Shown here one piece after another: positions 22,145 through 32,706 of a DNA stretch of 64,000 nt. The position numbers were made by a program, and so were the translations under genes. Below the pieces are notes generated by a model that was given only the letters and a program-made list of their open reading frames with translations, had not been told where the DNA came from and ran no database searches. The stretch's first letter is position 1, and every line of letters begins with the position of its first letter. Source of the stretch: Lineus longissimus (Eukaryota; Nemertea; Pilidiophora; Heteronemertea; Lineidae); NCBI RefSeq assembly GCF_910592395.1, contig NC_088322.1:1920001-1984000 (forward strand), written 5' to 3'.

Positions 22145-23387
22145 ATGTTATTCGTTTGCTCCATACTGCTGAAGGCCTTTCAAGTCGATACGATTCAGTT
22201 GTCTTCGTTAGTAGAGACGGTAAGAGAACTCCCTTCACATGTCAACATTGGAGGGGGAAAGTTACGCACTGTCGCAGAAGTCCGAGGCATATGTCAAGGA
22301 GCTGATGGTCGGAAGTTAAATGTTGGCACGAATACCATTCGCGAGGCGGATTTGGTTTCTCTGGAGCCAGATGGTTTATTGACTGACGAGATAATGAATG
22401 GATTCCTTTGGATTCTGATGAGGGAGTGCAATGTGGTACATCCAGGACTGTAAATATGCTACCTCTCTGTCTGGCTGCGAGGTGGGAAAAGGGAAACATG
22501 ACCTGGCTATTGAGAAAGGTGAGTTAATTTTATCTAGTGGCATTTTATTGTCTGCACATGGCTTGAAAATCGTCTGTAGCTTGCTTGCTTGCTTTAGAGC
22601 AGCTCCAGACAGTGGTCAAATCAGCGCTATACAGATCATGTGTAGCTAGCTGCTGAGCCATTTTAGCTGAAGAGAAAGGAAATGGCTCCAGAGCGGTGGG
22701 GGTCTACTGCTCATTTCTGTATACAGCTCTAGAGGTTATGGACAATCCAAAATTGAGTTGGAAACAACAAGCATGCCAGTTTTGATTATATTATCAAAAC
22801 AGATTCATGAAATATTGCATTCTGAAGGGTCAGAATAATACAGCACATGATTGATTTTATCCCTGCTACAAGATTATCATCATCTTTTTGCAGTTTCGCC
22901 TTGAAGAGTTCACTTGGATTTTGTTGCCGATCTGCACTAACTCTCATTGGTTATTGATGGTGGTTAATCTGTCTGAAAGTACCATTGGATTTGTCAATTC
23001 AATTGACTGGCCAGAAGAACGTGTCGCCATATATCGTCAGAGTTGGGCGTAAGTATCCTGTGAACTACATGTAGGTTTGTCCATGTTTGTACTGTACGGC
23101 CTCTACTTAGGCTGGTGTCCATGCTTCAATCTGGGCGCTTAACTGTGATATGTATGGTCTGTAGTGTTATGCAAGTAATTGTGACGCGCGAAGATACACA
23201 GAAAGACACTTTTTGTACATTGATATTGGTTTGAAAAGGGTGCAATGCAAAGACTTCGTTGTTGTAACTTTATTATCATTTCAGGAAACTGATGAAGGCA
23301 CGAGGAGATGACCATCTCTGGAAGCTGAAAACGTATCATTCCAGTAAACAACGTGATGGCACAAGTTGTGGAGTTTTCGTTCTAATG
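22145..23387 (+). pseudogene. ULP1/SENP-like C48 protease, unit 3 (broken)
   Basis: Exons 2 (22894-23048) and 3 (23285-23387) are open and keep His, Asp, Gln and Cys. Exon 1 has a 1-bp deletion near 22436 that shifts the frame after the MREC motif. Confidence 0.75.
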
Positions 23388-23930
23388 GTACGTATATGTA
23401 CTAGCTAGTGAACAAAAATAACATTTTCAGAACTTGAGTTAACCCTTTAAGCCCTGAATACTTTTTGGTAAATTGCCCCCTTCCCTCGAAAAATATTGAA
23501 AAATTATTTTAAAATACTTTTCGTATATTTAGAGGTCTGTATTTTAACATGCAAGTACACATTGGATGGTACTTAAGTTTTACATAGTTAGATCCTAAAT
23601 AATTGGTTGCCATGAGACCCTCCTCTCCCTCCCGCCCCACCTCCTTGGTATCCCCATGGACCTTGGGATCCGGGCTTGGGATCCTTGAAATGCTGGCATG
23701 CAGGGATTATGTTTCTAAAGTCATTGTAACAATCCCCAACGCCGTAAAAGCAATTATATATTCATCTATTGCGAGGTAATTTCAACTATCCCGACCCCCC
23801 CGGACCCCTGCCCTGACACCCACCATGCATAATATGTAAGAAATCCCCACGAAAAATGGTCCCAGATGTATGAAACTAGCACGAATCGATCGTCGGAGAC
23901 CATGAGCGCCAACCCGCAATAGTTCGTTGA

Positions 23931-24285
23931 ACGGCCATATTGGATGTCCGATTGGACCAAAATTCAGTGACATGGTTAGGGGAACTTGCATACATGCTCA
24001 CACAAGCATAGAACATTCTGACGTCTATAGTAAGTTAGTTACAGGAACCTAGTCAACTTTTCAAGATGGTCACCTGGCGGCCATCTTTGATGTCCGATTA
24101 GGCCAAAATGACATTCTTTACAGAACCATTCAGTCAATGTTGCGAGCAATCAAGCAATTTTATGTTCTGTTGGAATCCACTCAAAAAAGTTCAAAGCTCC
24201 CCCCCCCCACAATGATATGTAACAAATATAAAAATGCTGCTGATTTAGAAAAGGAAGGAAAGCGTATCATGATTTGACGTACTGT
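23931..24285. other. Sequence without recognisable gene
   Basis: About 355 bp between the triplicated unit and the fold-back element, with no ORF or motif I recognise. A short C run lies at about 24200. Confidence 0.5.
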
Positions 24286-25256
24286 ATGGGCGGTTATTAC
24301 CGCAAATAAAGACAAACCAAAGCAAAGACACTTGTGTAGCATATCAAGGACACGTAGATTGATACTCCTGTGTGTGCCACATCAAAGACATCTGGACCAT
24401 ACACCACATCAAAGATAACGATGCGAAGTCAACAGGCGGCGCCACTGTAGATTGCTGGCGGCCGTATGCCTGTTGACGTTGTACATAGGCCATGGGACGA
24501 GTGGCAAAATGTGTCTCGAAAAAGGATTCCGTTTGACAAATTAGCGGGCAAATTGAAAACAGTCGTTCTTGGGTAATATGGGGGTGCTGATTTAAAAAAT
24601 CAATTTTTCTCCCGCGTAAAGTTGCACATTAAGTCAGAAATGAGACCGATTACTGTCAAATAAAACAGTTTTTATCCATTTATAGTCCCTATGAAGATCG
24701 TGGGACAGGGTCAAAGTTCACCACTTTTGCCCTTTTTGACCCTCCCTGGGGGGCTCCCACGGTTCGTTAAGGGGGCCAAAAACGAAATGTTAAAGTACCC
24801 CCATAGACCTTCATTTTGATACCCATGTTGACATGTTTCGATGACATCAACTTTTTGACCCCTACTTTAATGGGACCATTAGGCCCTATTAAGGGTCTCA
24901 TTTCTGACTTAATGTGCAACTTTACGCGGGAGAAAAATTGATTTTTGAAATCAGCACCCCCATATTACACAAAAACGACTGTTTTCAATTTGCCCGCTAA
25001 TTTGTCAAACGGAATCCTTTTTCGAGACACATTTTTGCCACTCGTCCCATGGCCTATGTACAACGTCGACAGGCATACGGCCGCCAGCAATCTACAGTGG
25101 CGCCGCCTGTTGACTTCGCATCGTTATCTTTGATGTGGTGTATGGTCCAGATGTCTTTGATGTGGCACACACAGGAGTATCAATCTACGTGTCCTTGATA
25201 TGCTACACAAGTGTCTTTGCTTTGGTTTGTCTTTATTTGCGGTAATAACCGCCCAT
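24286..25256. mobile_element. Fold-back element with ~363-bp arms
   Basis: Arms 24286-24648 and 24893-25256 are near-perfect inverted repeats (outer end ATGGGCGGTTATTACCGC) around a ~245-bp loop with no coding capacity. This is the structure of a non-autonomous fold-back DNA transposon. Flanks (GTACTGT left, AGTACTG right) do not show a clear target duplication. Confidence 0.85.
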
Positions 25257-25508
25257 AGTACTGGACGTAACAGGACGGTATGTTATATTCTACCAACAGT
25301 TCTATTCCAAAATACAGAAATAAATGCTTACAAATAGAGCTCACGGGAGTGAGAATGTGCTACACCTTGCTGGTCTTATGGTTCTCTGTAGGTGCTGGGT
25401 TCTATGTAGGTGCTGGGTCATCATAATCTGATCAGGGGCCGTACCGTTCACGAAGCCCTCTTGGCAGAACACCCTCTTAGCGTCCACGCAAACTAGTGTT
25501 CGTCAACC

Positions 25509-25920
25509 CTCGCACAATAGCCTACGAGGACGCTAAGAGCGTGCTCTGACTAAGAGTGCTTCATGAATACGGCCCTGGACACCCAGACACTTAGATACCT
25601 AAAAAGAGTGTCCAAGTATCTAGGTATCCACACACTTATAGCTCAGTTTCTGAATAGCCTAAGAGGATGCTAAGAGCGTGCTCTGACTAAGAGTGCTTCA
25701 TGAATACGACCCTGGACACCCGGACACTTTGATACCTGAAAAGAGTGTCCAAGTATCTAGGTATCCACACACTTATAGCTCAGTTTCTGAATAGCCTACG
25801 AGGACGCTAAGAGTGTGCTCTGACTAAGAGTGCTTCGTGAATACGGCCCTGGACACCCGGACATTTAGATACCTAAAAAGAGTGTCCAAGTATCTAGGTA
25901 TCCACACACTTATAGCTCAG
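25509..25920 (+). repeat. 137-bp tandem repeat, three units
   Basis: Three units start at about 25509, 25646 and 25783 (landmark CAGTTTCTGA at 25644, 25781 and 25918). Each carries a short internal inverted repeat (GTGTCCAAGTATCTAGGTAT against ATACCTA and GACAC). Confidence 0.88.
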
Positions 25921-25942
25921 TTTCTGAATGATTTATTACCAA

Positions 25943-25948
25943 CATGCT
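25943..25948. repeat. Polinton target-site duplication, left
   Basis: CATGCT immediately before the element. The same six bases follow it at 43028-43033. Polintons typically make 6-bp duplications. Confidence 0.93.
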
Positions 25949-26554
25949 AGTAGTGTATAAATGACAGTTCTAACTCACAGTCAATCTCCAGTCAAATTTA
26001 TTCAGTCAAATCCAATATAAATATTTTCCAGTCTAATCTCAGTCTAAATTAATTCCTAGTCTAATTCCAGTCAAGTCACTAATTTGTTCAAAATTATCAA
26101 AATTCTCAAAATGTTCATAATTTCATAAGTTTCCTAAATTTTCTAAGTTTCATAATTTTTCTAATTTTTCTAAGTTTCATAATTTCAAATAAAATAAAAA
26201 AGTGAAAAACTTTTTATAGAATAAATGAACACCTTTCCATCCAATGCAGAACTTGAAGCACGAGTGACAGAGTATACAAAATTTAAAGATCTGCCTATCA
26301 ACACATGGTATAAAATTAAATCATTTAGAACAATAACAACAAAAGTAGGTGAATCAACTGTCCTTGAACTAGTAGACGCAGAATCAAAAGCATACACAGT
26401 CTGGGCCACGTCGATCATCAAACAAAAGTTAAATCCTCACCACAATTACATAAGGTTCACAGGAATAAAAGAAACCAAACAAGGGAAGAAATTTTATGGG
26501 TTTAACTTATTGGACTAAACGTATACTTAATAGAAATTATTTTATGGTAAATAA
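25949..26554 (+). repeat. Polinton terminal inverted repeat, left
   Basis: 606 bp that match the complement of 42422-43027, including a complete 97-codon gene. The inner boundary lies at the start motif AAATAAA of the next gene. Confidence 0.93.
26225..26518 (+). CDS. Small OB-fold-like protein encoded in the TIR, left copy
   Basis: A 97-residue protein (LPINTWYKIKSF, then a beta-rich pattern ending GKKFYGFNLLD). The alternation of short hydrophobic strands and the size suggest an OB-fold, single-strand-DNA-binding-like protein that could serve protein-primed replication. That is inference with no diagnostic motif. Because it lies inside the terminal repeat, an identical gene faces inward from the other end at 42458-42751. 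It starts at the TATAGAATAAATG motif. Confidence 0.6.
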   Translation: MNTFPSNAELEARVTEYTKFKDLPINTWYKIKSFRTITTKVGESTVLELVDAESKAYTVWATSIIKQKLNPHHNYIRFTGIKETKQGKKFYGFNLLD

Positions 26555-27082
26555 ATGGAACCTATTGTTAGAAAGTGTACAAAATGTTCTCAAGAGAAAT
26601 TATTGAATGACTTTGTTAAGAAAGAACAATGTCAATTTGGGAGAAGATATGAATGTAGATCTTGTTACAATAGATGTCAATACAAATATAAAACTAACAA
26701 AAAGTCAAATAATCCATCTTTTAGAATATCATGTAAATTATCTATGAATTTGACAAATTGTATTAGACGTAAACAACAGAAATCTAGACTTGAAAAAGTT
26801 ATGGACTGTTCACTAGATGTCTTTTACAAGTGGATTGAGTTTCAATTTGATGAAAATATGAACTGGAATAATCATGGTGATTATTGGTATATAGATCATA
26901 TTATTCCACAATCACATTTTGACCATTTAAATGAAGAAGAACTTAAGCTTTGTTGGAACTGGAGAAATTTACGTCCTATTACCAAGGAGGAAAGCTGGAA
27001 AAAAAGTAAGAAAAATAACTACAAATTATACTATAAAAATGTATCCTTATCAGCTGAATTTCTAGAATTAGAAAATCAATAA
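26555..27082 (+). CDS. HNH endonuclease-like protein
   Basis: A 175-residue protein. N-terminal zinc-binding pairs (CTKC at residues 7-10, then CRSC), a basic middle, and a C-terminal HNH motif (WYIDHIIPQSHFD ... CWNWRNLRPITKEE) with the DH pair, central Asn-Leu and a late Lys-rich tail. It presumably nicks or cuts DNA, for example for replication initiation, recombination or homing; which one is not shown. It starts at AAATAAATG, directly at the inner edge of the left terminal repeat. Confidence 0.8.
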   Translation: MEPIVRKCTKCSQEKLLNDFVKKEQCQFGRRYECRSCYNRCQYKYKTNKKSNNPSFRISCKLSMNLTNCIRRKQQKSRLEKVMDCSLDVFYKWIEFQFDENMNWNNHGDYWYIDHIIPQSHFDHLNEEELKLCWNWRNLRPITKEESWKKSKKNNYKLYYKNVSLSAEFLELENQ

Positions 27083-27358
27083 ACTTTTCCTTATAATAAA
27101 TGAACCCCTCATCCATGATAATTCTTTAATTATCATGGGTGGTGGTGAGCCCAGAATTCTACATTTTAGCTCAATTGAGGATTATGTAGAATTTTAAAAT
27201 TCACTAAAAAATCTGAAGATAGGTCCTCAATATTTATGCTATTCTCCATTTGTAATCTTATACTCATGTTTATGATTATAAAATTACTTATTTGAAACCG
27301 AAACTAAAAAAGGGAAACCCCCTAAAACATGAACTTAATAGAAATTATTTGATTAAAA
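27083..27358. promoter_or_regulatory. AT-rich gap before PolB
   Basis: 276 bp with poly-A/T stretches and an inverted repeat (AATTATCATG / CATGATAATT near 27115). The PolB ATG is the one major start here that lacks the AATAAATG motif, so it may be controlled differently. Confidence 0.35.
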
Positions 27359-30300
27359 ATGGAGCGAACGAAAAAATCAAATAATTTTTCTATAAATAAA
27401 GACATGTCTTTATCTCAACATAATAGCACAAACATTGAGGGATTGTCTACTGATGAACTGAAAATCATCGCGTACAGAAACAAGATTAAAGATTATGGAT
27501 CTCTAACTAGAGAAAATCTACTAGAGAAACTTCAACAAGTCAATGACTTCGAAGTGAAAATTGACAAGCCAGTATCACAGCTTACTCAGCTTGAAAAACG
27601 TGTTCTAGCCCAAAGACTAGGTTTGAATCCTAGAAAATTTAAAAAAGCACAACTAGAAAATATCATCAAAGAAAAAATCCAAAAAGAAAATCTGACTGAT
27701 ATTAAACCAAGACCTGTGAAGTCAAAAATATCAATTAGAAAACCACTATTAGAAAAAGTCAAGGCTCTTGGTCATAAAAATTTTCAGAATCTCAATATTA
27801 AAAAATTGAATGAGCTTCTGACTAAAGAACCAATCAAAAGACTGTTAAAATCAGATCTTTTCAAACAGGCACAGGAACTTGACATCAATGTCAAAAGTTC
27901 CATGACTAAGAAAGTCATTCAAGACCTGATTGAAAAATTTCAAAAAATTAAAAATTTCAAAAAAGTAAACTCAGCTTTCAGAGGATTTGCCAATCATTTT
28001 CAATTGGAAGGCTTGCCTCATATTGACATCGAACATTATCTCAATAAAATTAAATCAGTTGTTCAAGCTAAATTGAATGAGGAAAATAAGGAAGGCTTGA
28101 AAATTAATCTAGTCCTCACCATTCTTATGAAGAGGAAGAATGAATTAAAAGAATTTCACCTGCGGTCGAGGCACACACTTTATGTGAGTCAAGAATTAGA
28201 TTATTCCAAGATAATTGAAGACTTTCTCAATGAATTGGAAAATCTAGTGAACAAAGGTTCAGGTTGGAAATTTCTAGAAGTCATCAAGATGGAATTACAT
28301 ACCATCATGTACACACCTTTGTCAGGATCAAGCTATATACCATTACCCTCATATATTCAAAAGAAAAGAGCAGTGATAAATATTCAAAATGATGATCAAA
28401 AATGCTTCAGATATTCTGTAGAAGCAGCATTATTAAATATTCCAAAGAACACAGAAAGAGTGTCACATTATAATAAACCTGACTATGACCACATGTTCAA
28501 AGACTTAGACTTTCCAGTTAAAATCAAGGATATGGACACATTTGAAAAGAATAATCCTGACTTAGCAGTGAATGTCTTTACATTTATTCCAAAGCAGAAA
28601 GGAAAGGGTCTTATCTACCCTATTTCACCTGTAAGACTCTCTGAGAGAAATATAGAAAATCCCATTAATCTTCTGTATTATAAGGATGAGACAGATATAC
28701 CTGAAGAAGAAACATTAGAAGATGTGAAAGATAATGCAAATTACCATTATGCTTGGATTAGAAATTTCTCCAGATTAGTTTCCTCCTCTTATTCTAAGCA
28801 TGATGGACAAGTGAAAATATGCTTCAGATGTATGAAAGTGATATCAGCATCTACTAATGACCTTCTCAATGAAAGATACAATCAGCACATCAACAACTGT
28901 AAAACGTTTGAATGTGTCAGAGTGAGTATGCCAAAAGAGCATGAAAAGATTATGGCATTTAAACAGAAAAAATTTGAACAAAAACATCCTGTGATGATTG
29001 TGGCAGACTTTGAATCATCATTGAAAACAATTGATCAACAATTAGGTGAAAAAACAATTCAAATTCAAGAACATATTCCTAATTCATTCAGCTTCTATGT
29101 CAGTTATGACCAACATCAAATACAGGATGATAATGTCTTCGTAGAACAGAGTGTCAAGCATCCTGATGATGATATAGGAGCTAAATTCTGTGAAGACATT
29201 GAAAAAGCTGTGTATGACATTCATGACAAGCATTTCACTGAGCCTAAAGCTAAGTTAGCTTTAACCAAAGAACAAAAAAGCCAACATAAAAAAGCTAACA
29301 CCTGTCACACCTGTCATAAAGTATTCACAGAAAAAAATATCAAATGTCACGATCACCATTTCTTTACAGGTGAATACAGAGGTGCATCTTGTGATAAATG
29401 TAAATCACAAGCGCCTAATTTTATCCCTGTATACTTTCACAATCTTTCAGGTTATGATGCCCATTTATTCGTGAAAAACTTGAAAGGAAGACTGACTGTG
29501 ATCGCGAAGAATTCTGAAAATTATATATCATTTTCTAAAGAATTACAAATAAGTGACCATAAAACATTATCCATCCGATTTCTTGATTCTTACAGACTCA
29601 TGCAGTCATCACTAGCAAACTTAGCTAAGAATCTTCCTAATGATGAAAAGAAGCATCTATCACACTATTTCAAAGAAGAACAATTCAATCTTGTCACGCA
29701 AAAAGGCATCTACCCTTATGAATGGGTAGATTCATACCATAAATTTGAAGAAACAGCATTACCTCCTATCAAAGCCTTTAGTTCAGCCCTTAACGCGACA
29801 TGCATCTCGCAAGAAGACTACAATCATGCACAACATGTGTGGAAAATATTCAAGTGTAAAACATTTCGTGATTACCACAATCTCTATTTGAGAACAGATG
29901 TTCTTTTACTAGCAGACATATTAGAAAATTTTAGACAGACCTGCATGACCATTTATAATCTAGATCCTGTGTGGGCTTATTCAGCCTCAGGTCTATCTTG
30001 GCAAGCGATGTTGAAAAAAACAGATGTTAATATTGAGTTGTTAACCGATAGTGACATGCATCTTTTCTTTGAATCTGGCATTAGAGGTGGCATCTGTCAA
30101 GCCAGTCACAGATATGCAAAAGCAAATAATCCTGATATGACAGATTTTGATCCTAATCAACCTATCAGTTATATCGCTGATTTAGATGCGAATAATTTAT
30201 ATGGCATAGCGATGAGTGAAAAATTACCACAAAGTAATTTTAAATGGATGTCATCATCAGAATTAAAAAAGTGGAGAAAGATTCCCTGTACTTTAGAAGT

Positions 30301-31338
30301 AGACTTAGAATATCCACAGCATTTACATGATAAACACAATGCTTATCCTTTAGCTCCTCAACATATTAATGGTAAGTTAATACTTAATTTACACAACAAG
30401 ACAAACTATGTTGTCCATCACAAAGCATTAAAATTATATTTAAAACAGGGGCTGACATTAACTAAGATTCACAGAGGTATAAGTTATACAGAATCATACT
30501 TTTTAAAAGAGTACATTGACTTAAACACGAGTCAAAGAGCTAAAGCGAAAAATGACTTTGAAAAGGATTTCTTCAAATTAATGAACAACTCATGCTTCGG
30601 TAAAACCATGGAAAATGTCAGAGATAGAAAAAATATAAAGCTAGCGACCAATGTCCCTCAGCTTCGAAAATTGTCAATTCCAACAATTTCAGATCCAGTA
30701 AAATATTCAGTGAAGATCTCGTGATGGTAGAATCTCAAAAATCAGAAGTGTGTTTAAATAAACCTATTTTTATGGGACAAGCGATTCTAGACTTGTCTAA
30801 AATACATATGTATAAGTTTCACTATAATCATATGTTAAAAAAGTATGGTGACAAAGCACAACTGTTGTACACAGATACAGATTCTTTAGTCTATCATATT
30901 GAAACACCTGATATTGACAAGGATATGAAAGAAGATGCACATTTATACGACTTTTCCAATTATCCCAAAGACCATCCACTATTCGATGAAACAAATAAAA
31001 AAGTCCTTGGCAAAATGAAAGACGAGGAAGCGGGTCATAGAATCACAGAATTTATCGCCTTGAGGTCTAAATTATATGCTTATATAACTGACCAAGATGA
31101 AGTGAAAAAGTGTAAAGGAGTCAAGAAGAGTGTCGTGAAAAATGAAATTTCCTTTGAAGATTACAAACAAGTTCTATTGGAAAAAATACCTGTTGAAAAA
31201 AGCATGAATGTGTTTAGGTCAAGACATCATCAATTGTATACTGAGAAAGTGTGTAAAGTCGCGTTGAACGCGAATGATGATAAACGTACTATCTTAGAAG
31301 ATGGTATTACTACAAAAGCTCTGGGTTTTAAAAATTAA
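27359..31338 (+). pseudogene. Protein-primed DNA polymerase B, one frameshift
   Basis: Frame 1 runs 27359-30724 (1121 residues) and frame 2 from about 30706 to 31338. The N-terminus has a SAP-like segment (GLSTDELKIIAYRNK). Around residue 345 is the block NDDQKCFRYSVEAAL typical of Polinton polymerases. Exonuclease motif I is VMIVADFESS. Polymerase motif A is DLDANNLYGIAM, motif B NDFEKDFFKLMNNSCFGKT, motif C LLYTDTDSLVYH (in the second frame). The frame switch falls at about 30660-30705, between motifs B and C, and removes the active site from the long ORF. The polymerase copies the element using a terminal-protein primer. Confidence 0.9.
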
Positions 31339-31342
31339 TCAA

Positions 31343-31363
31343 GAGCTACCAATTTGGTAGCTC
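31343..31363. repeat. GAGCTACC palindrome, copy 1
   Basis: A 21-bp palindrome (10-bp arms GAGCTACCAA / TTGGTAGCTC) just after the PolB stop. A related palindrome (AGGTAGCC / GGCTACCT) follows at 31367-31387. Confidence 0.85.
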
Positions 31364-31366
31364 TAA

Positions 31367-31387
31367 AGGTAGCCAAAATGGCTACCT
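31367..31387. repeat. AGGTAGCC palindrome
   Basis: Arms AGGTAGCCA / TGGCTACCT around a 3-nt loop, 4 bp from the previous palindrome. It could be a tandem hairpin pair acting as terminator or as a mini-element. Confidence 0.75.
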
Positions 31388-31443
31388 TGCCCCCTCAAGG
31401 CCTTGAGGCCTCAAGCTCTAGCGAAAAATTTAATTTAAAATAA

Positions 31444-32694
31444 ATGACATTTCCTAACTATCTTAAATTTAACCCAAATGTCAGCTATCCTCTCAAATAT
31501 AAAAATAATAAGTTGAAAAAGAGTCCTTTCATCCATCAAAACATCTATGTCACGCCCACTGAATGTTTTGACTTTAATACCATTGATATTTTTCCGGATA
31601 AGGTGAGTCCAAGACAATTTACTACTTATGCCCAGGTAAAAGAGTATATGAAACATGCGACCATGGATAACTGGGAAAACCAATTTAAATTTGCATTATG
31701 GTGTGCGACATCAGGTTCAGGTGTGTCATGGCATAATCATATTAATCATGCTGATCCTTTAGTACAGAGTATCTTTAGATTTCATGTCTATTTTACCATC
31801 AGAAAGATATTACACCAGCTTAAAATTCCTTTACCAGACAATCCTGACTTTAATACATTAAAAAATCCCTACAATAAACAAGCTTATGAAAATTTGAAAC
31901 TTGAATTTGGCTCTGTTGACTTCAACTATTTTCACAAAGGGAAAATACAAGCGTTGGATATTGTCATGGACAATGGTAACTATTATTTGAATGATCCTAG
32001 TAAGTTTCCGTTTAATGCCGATAAAAAAGGATATGTCTATGCAGACCATCATAGACTCTACATTGACACTTTATCGTTCATTGACTCAGACGATTGGACA
32101 AATTTTATCGCTTTAGACAGCCAAGGATTGACTAAACCGGGCATGAGTCGCATCAATGAATCCATTCGAACCTATGTTTACTGTATTTTAGGTTCACAAA
32201 CCATGATTCGTCAGGATATTCTTGATTCATTGGACACGCAAAAACAATTTAGCATTTTAGTGGAAGATGCGATTCAAGGTCAAACATTAGTCGATTCTAT
32301 CAAAACATTTCAGTCAGCGAGTATACTCATTCATTCAAAACAAGCATATGCCTATGCTTTAGAAAAAGAAAGTTCACGACTAGATTTTGCAGTTGGGTTA
32401 GGATTACAACTTGTGCCTAGTCATATGCGATTACATATTGGCACAATTGAAGGGTATAATAACTCTCTGTTAACCGCGACAAACCAGACGACATTTGGCA
32501 TTAATTCACATATCAATGTCAGAAAAAAGCGACAGACTCGGTTGTCAAATTTGACAACTGAACAACCACAAACTCGGTCATCAAATTTGATGACCGAACA
32601 ACCACAAACATTACATGTGATGAATGAAGCGAGTCATCTACCTTTTACAATAGGGTTAATTGTTGTAGGATTTTTAGTTCAAACTATTCTTTAA
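31444..32694 (+). CDS. Conserved Polinton protein with C-terminal tail anchor
   Basis: A 416-residue homologue of the arm L/R gene at 5005-6392 and 55260-56648. Shared blocks are NQFKFALWCATSGSGVSWHN, DPLVQSIFRFHVYF, and SIRTYVYCILGSQTMIRQ. About residues 355-385 are encoded by a 36-bp tandem duplication whose units each contain an 18-bp palindrome. The last residues form one hydrophobic helix (LPFTIGLIVVGFLVQTIL), a tail anchor. The role is unknown; conservation across two distinct Polintons and membrane anchoring suggest a virion or entry-related component, which is inference. Confidence 0.7.
   Translation: MTFPNYLKFNPNVSYPLKYKNNKLKKSPFIHQNIYVTPTECFDFNTIDIFPDKVSPRQFTTYAQVKEYMKHATMDNWENQFKFALWCATSGSGVSWHNHINHADPLVQSIFRFHVYFTIRKILHQLKIPLPDNPDFNTLKNPYNKQAYENLKLEFGSVDFNYFHKGKIQALDIVMDNGNYYLNDPSKFPFNADKKGYVYADHHRLYIDTLSFIDSDDWTNFIALDSQGLTKPGMSRINESIRTYVYCILGSQTMIRQDILDSLDTQKQFSILVEDAIQGQTLVDSIKTFQSASILIHSKQAYAYALEKESSRLDFAVGLGLQLVPSHMRLHIGTIEGYNNSLLTATNQTTFGINSHINVRKKRQTRLSNLTTEQPQTRSSNLMTEQPQTLHVMNEASHLPFTIGLIVVGFLVQTIL
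32541..32594. repeat. Two coding palindromes with compensatory change
   Basis: Palindromes at 32541-32558 (GTTGTCAAATTTGACAAC) and 32577-32594 (GTCATCAAATTTGATGAC) are 36 bp apart. The two-base difference in one arm is matched by the complementary change in the other arm. Both are read through as SNLTTEQPQT and SNLMTEQPQT. Confidence 0.88.
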
Positions 32695-32706
32695 AATAAA
32701 CACACC

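Larger units (their letters stand above)
16113..23930 (+). repeat. Triplicated 2.65-kb unit
   Basis: Three head-to-tail copies start at 16113, 18764 and 21410 (periods about 2651 and 2646). The third ends early at about 23930. Each contains an antisense Piwi fragment and a three-exon ULP1-like gene. Within each period a ~34-bp direct repeat (GTATAAGATGATTTCTTCAA...) occurs twice, which could have seeded unequal exchange. A C17 run marks the end of unit 1 (about 18500). Confidence 0.92.
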
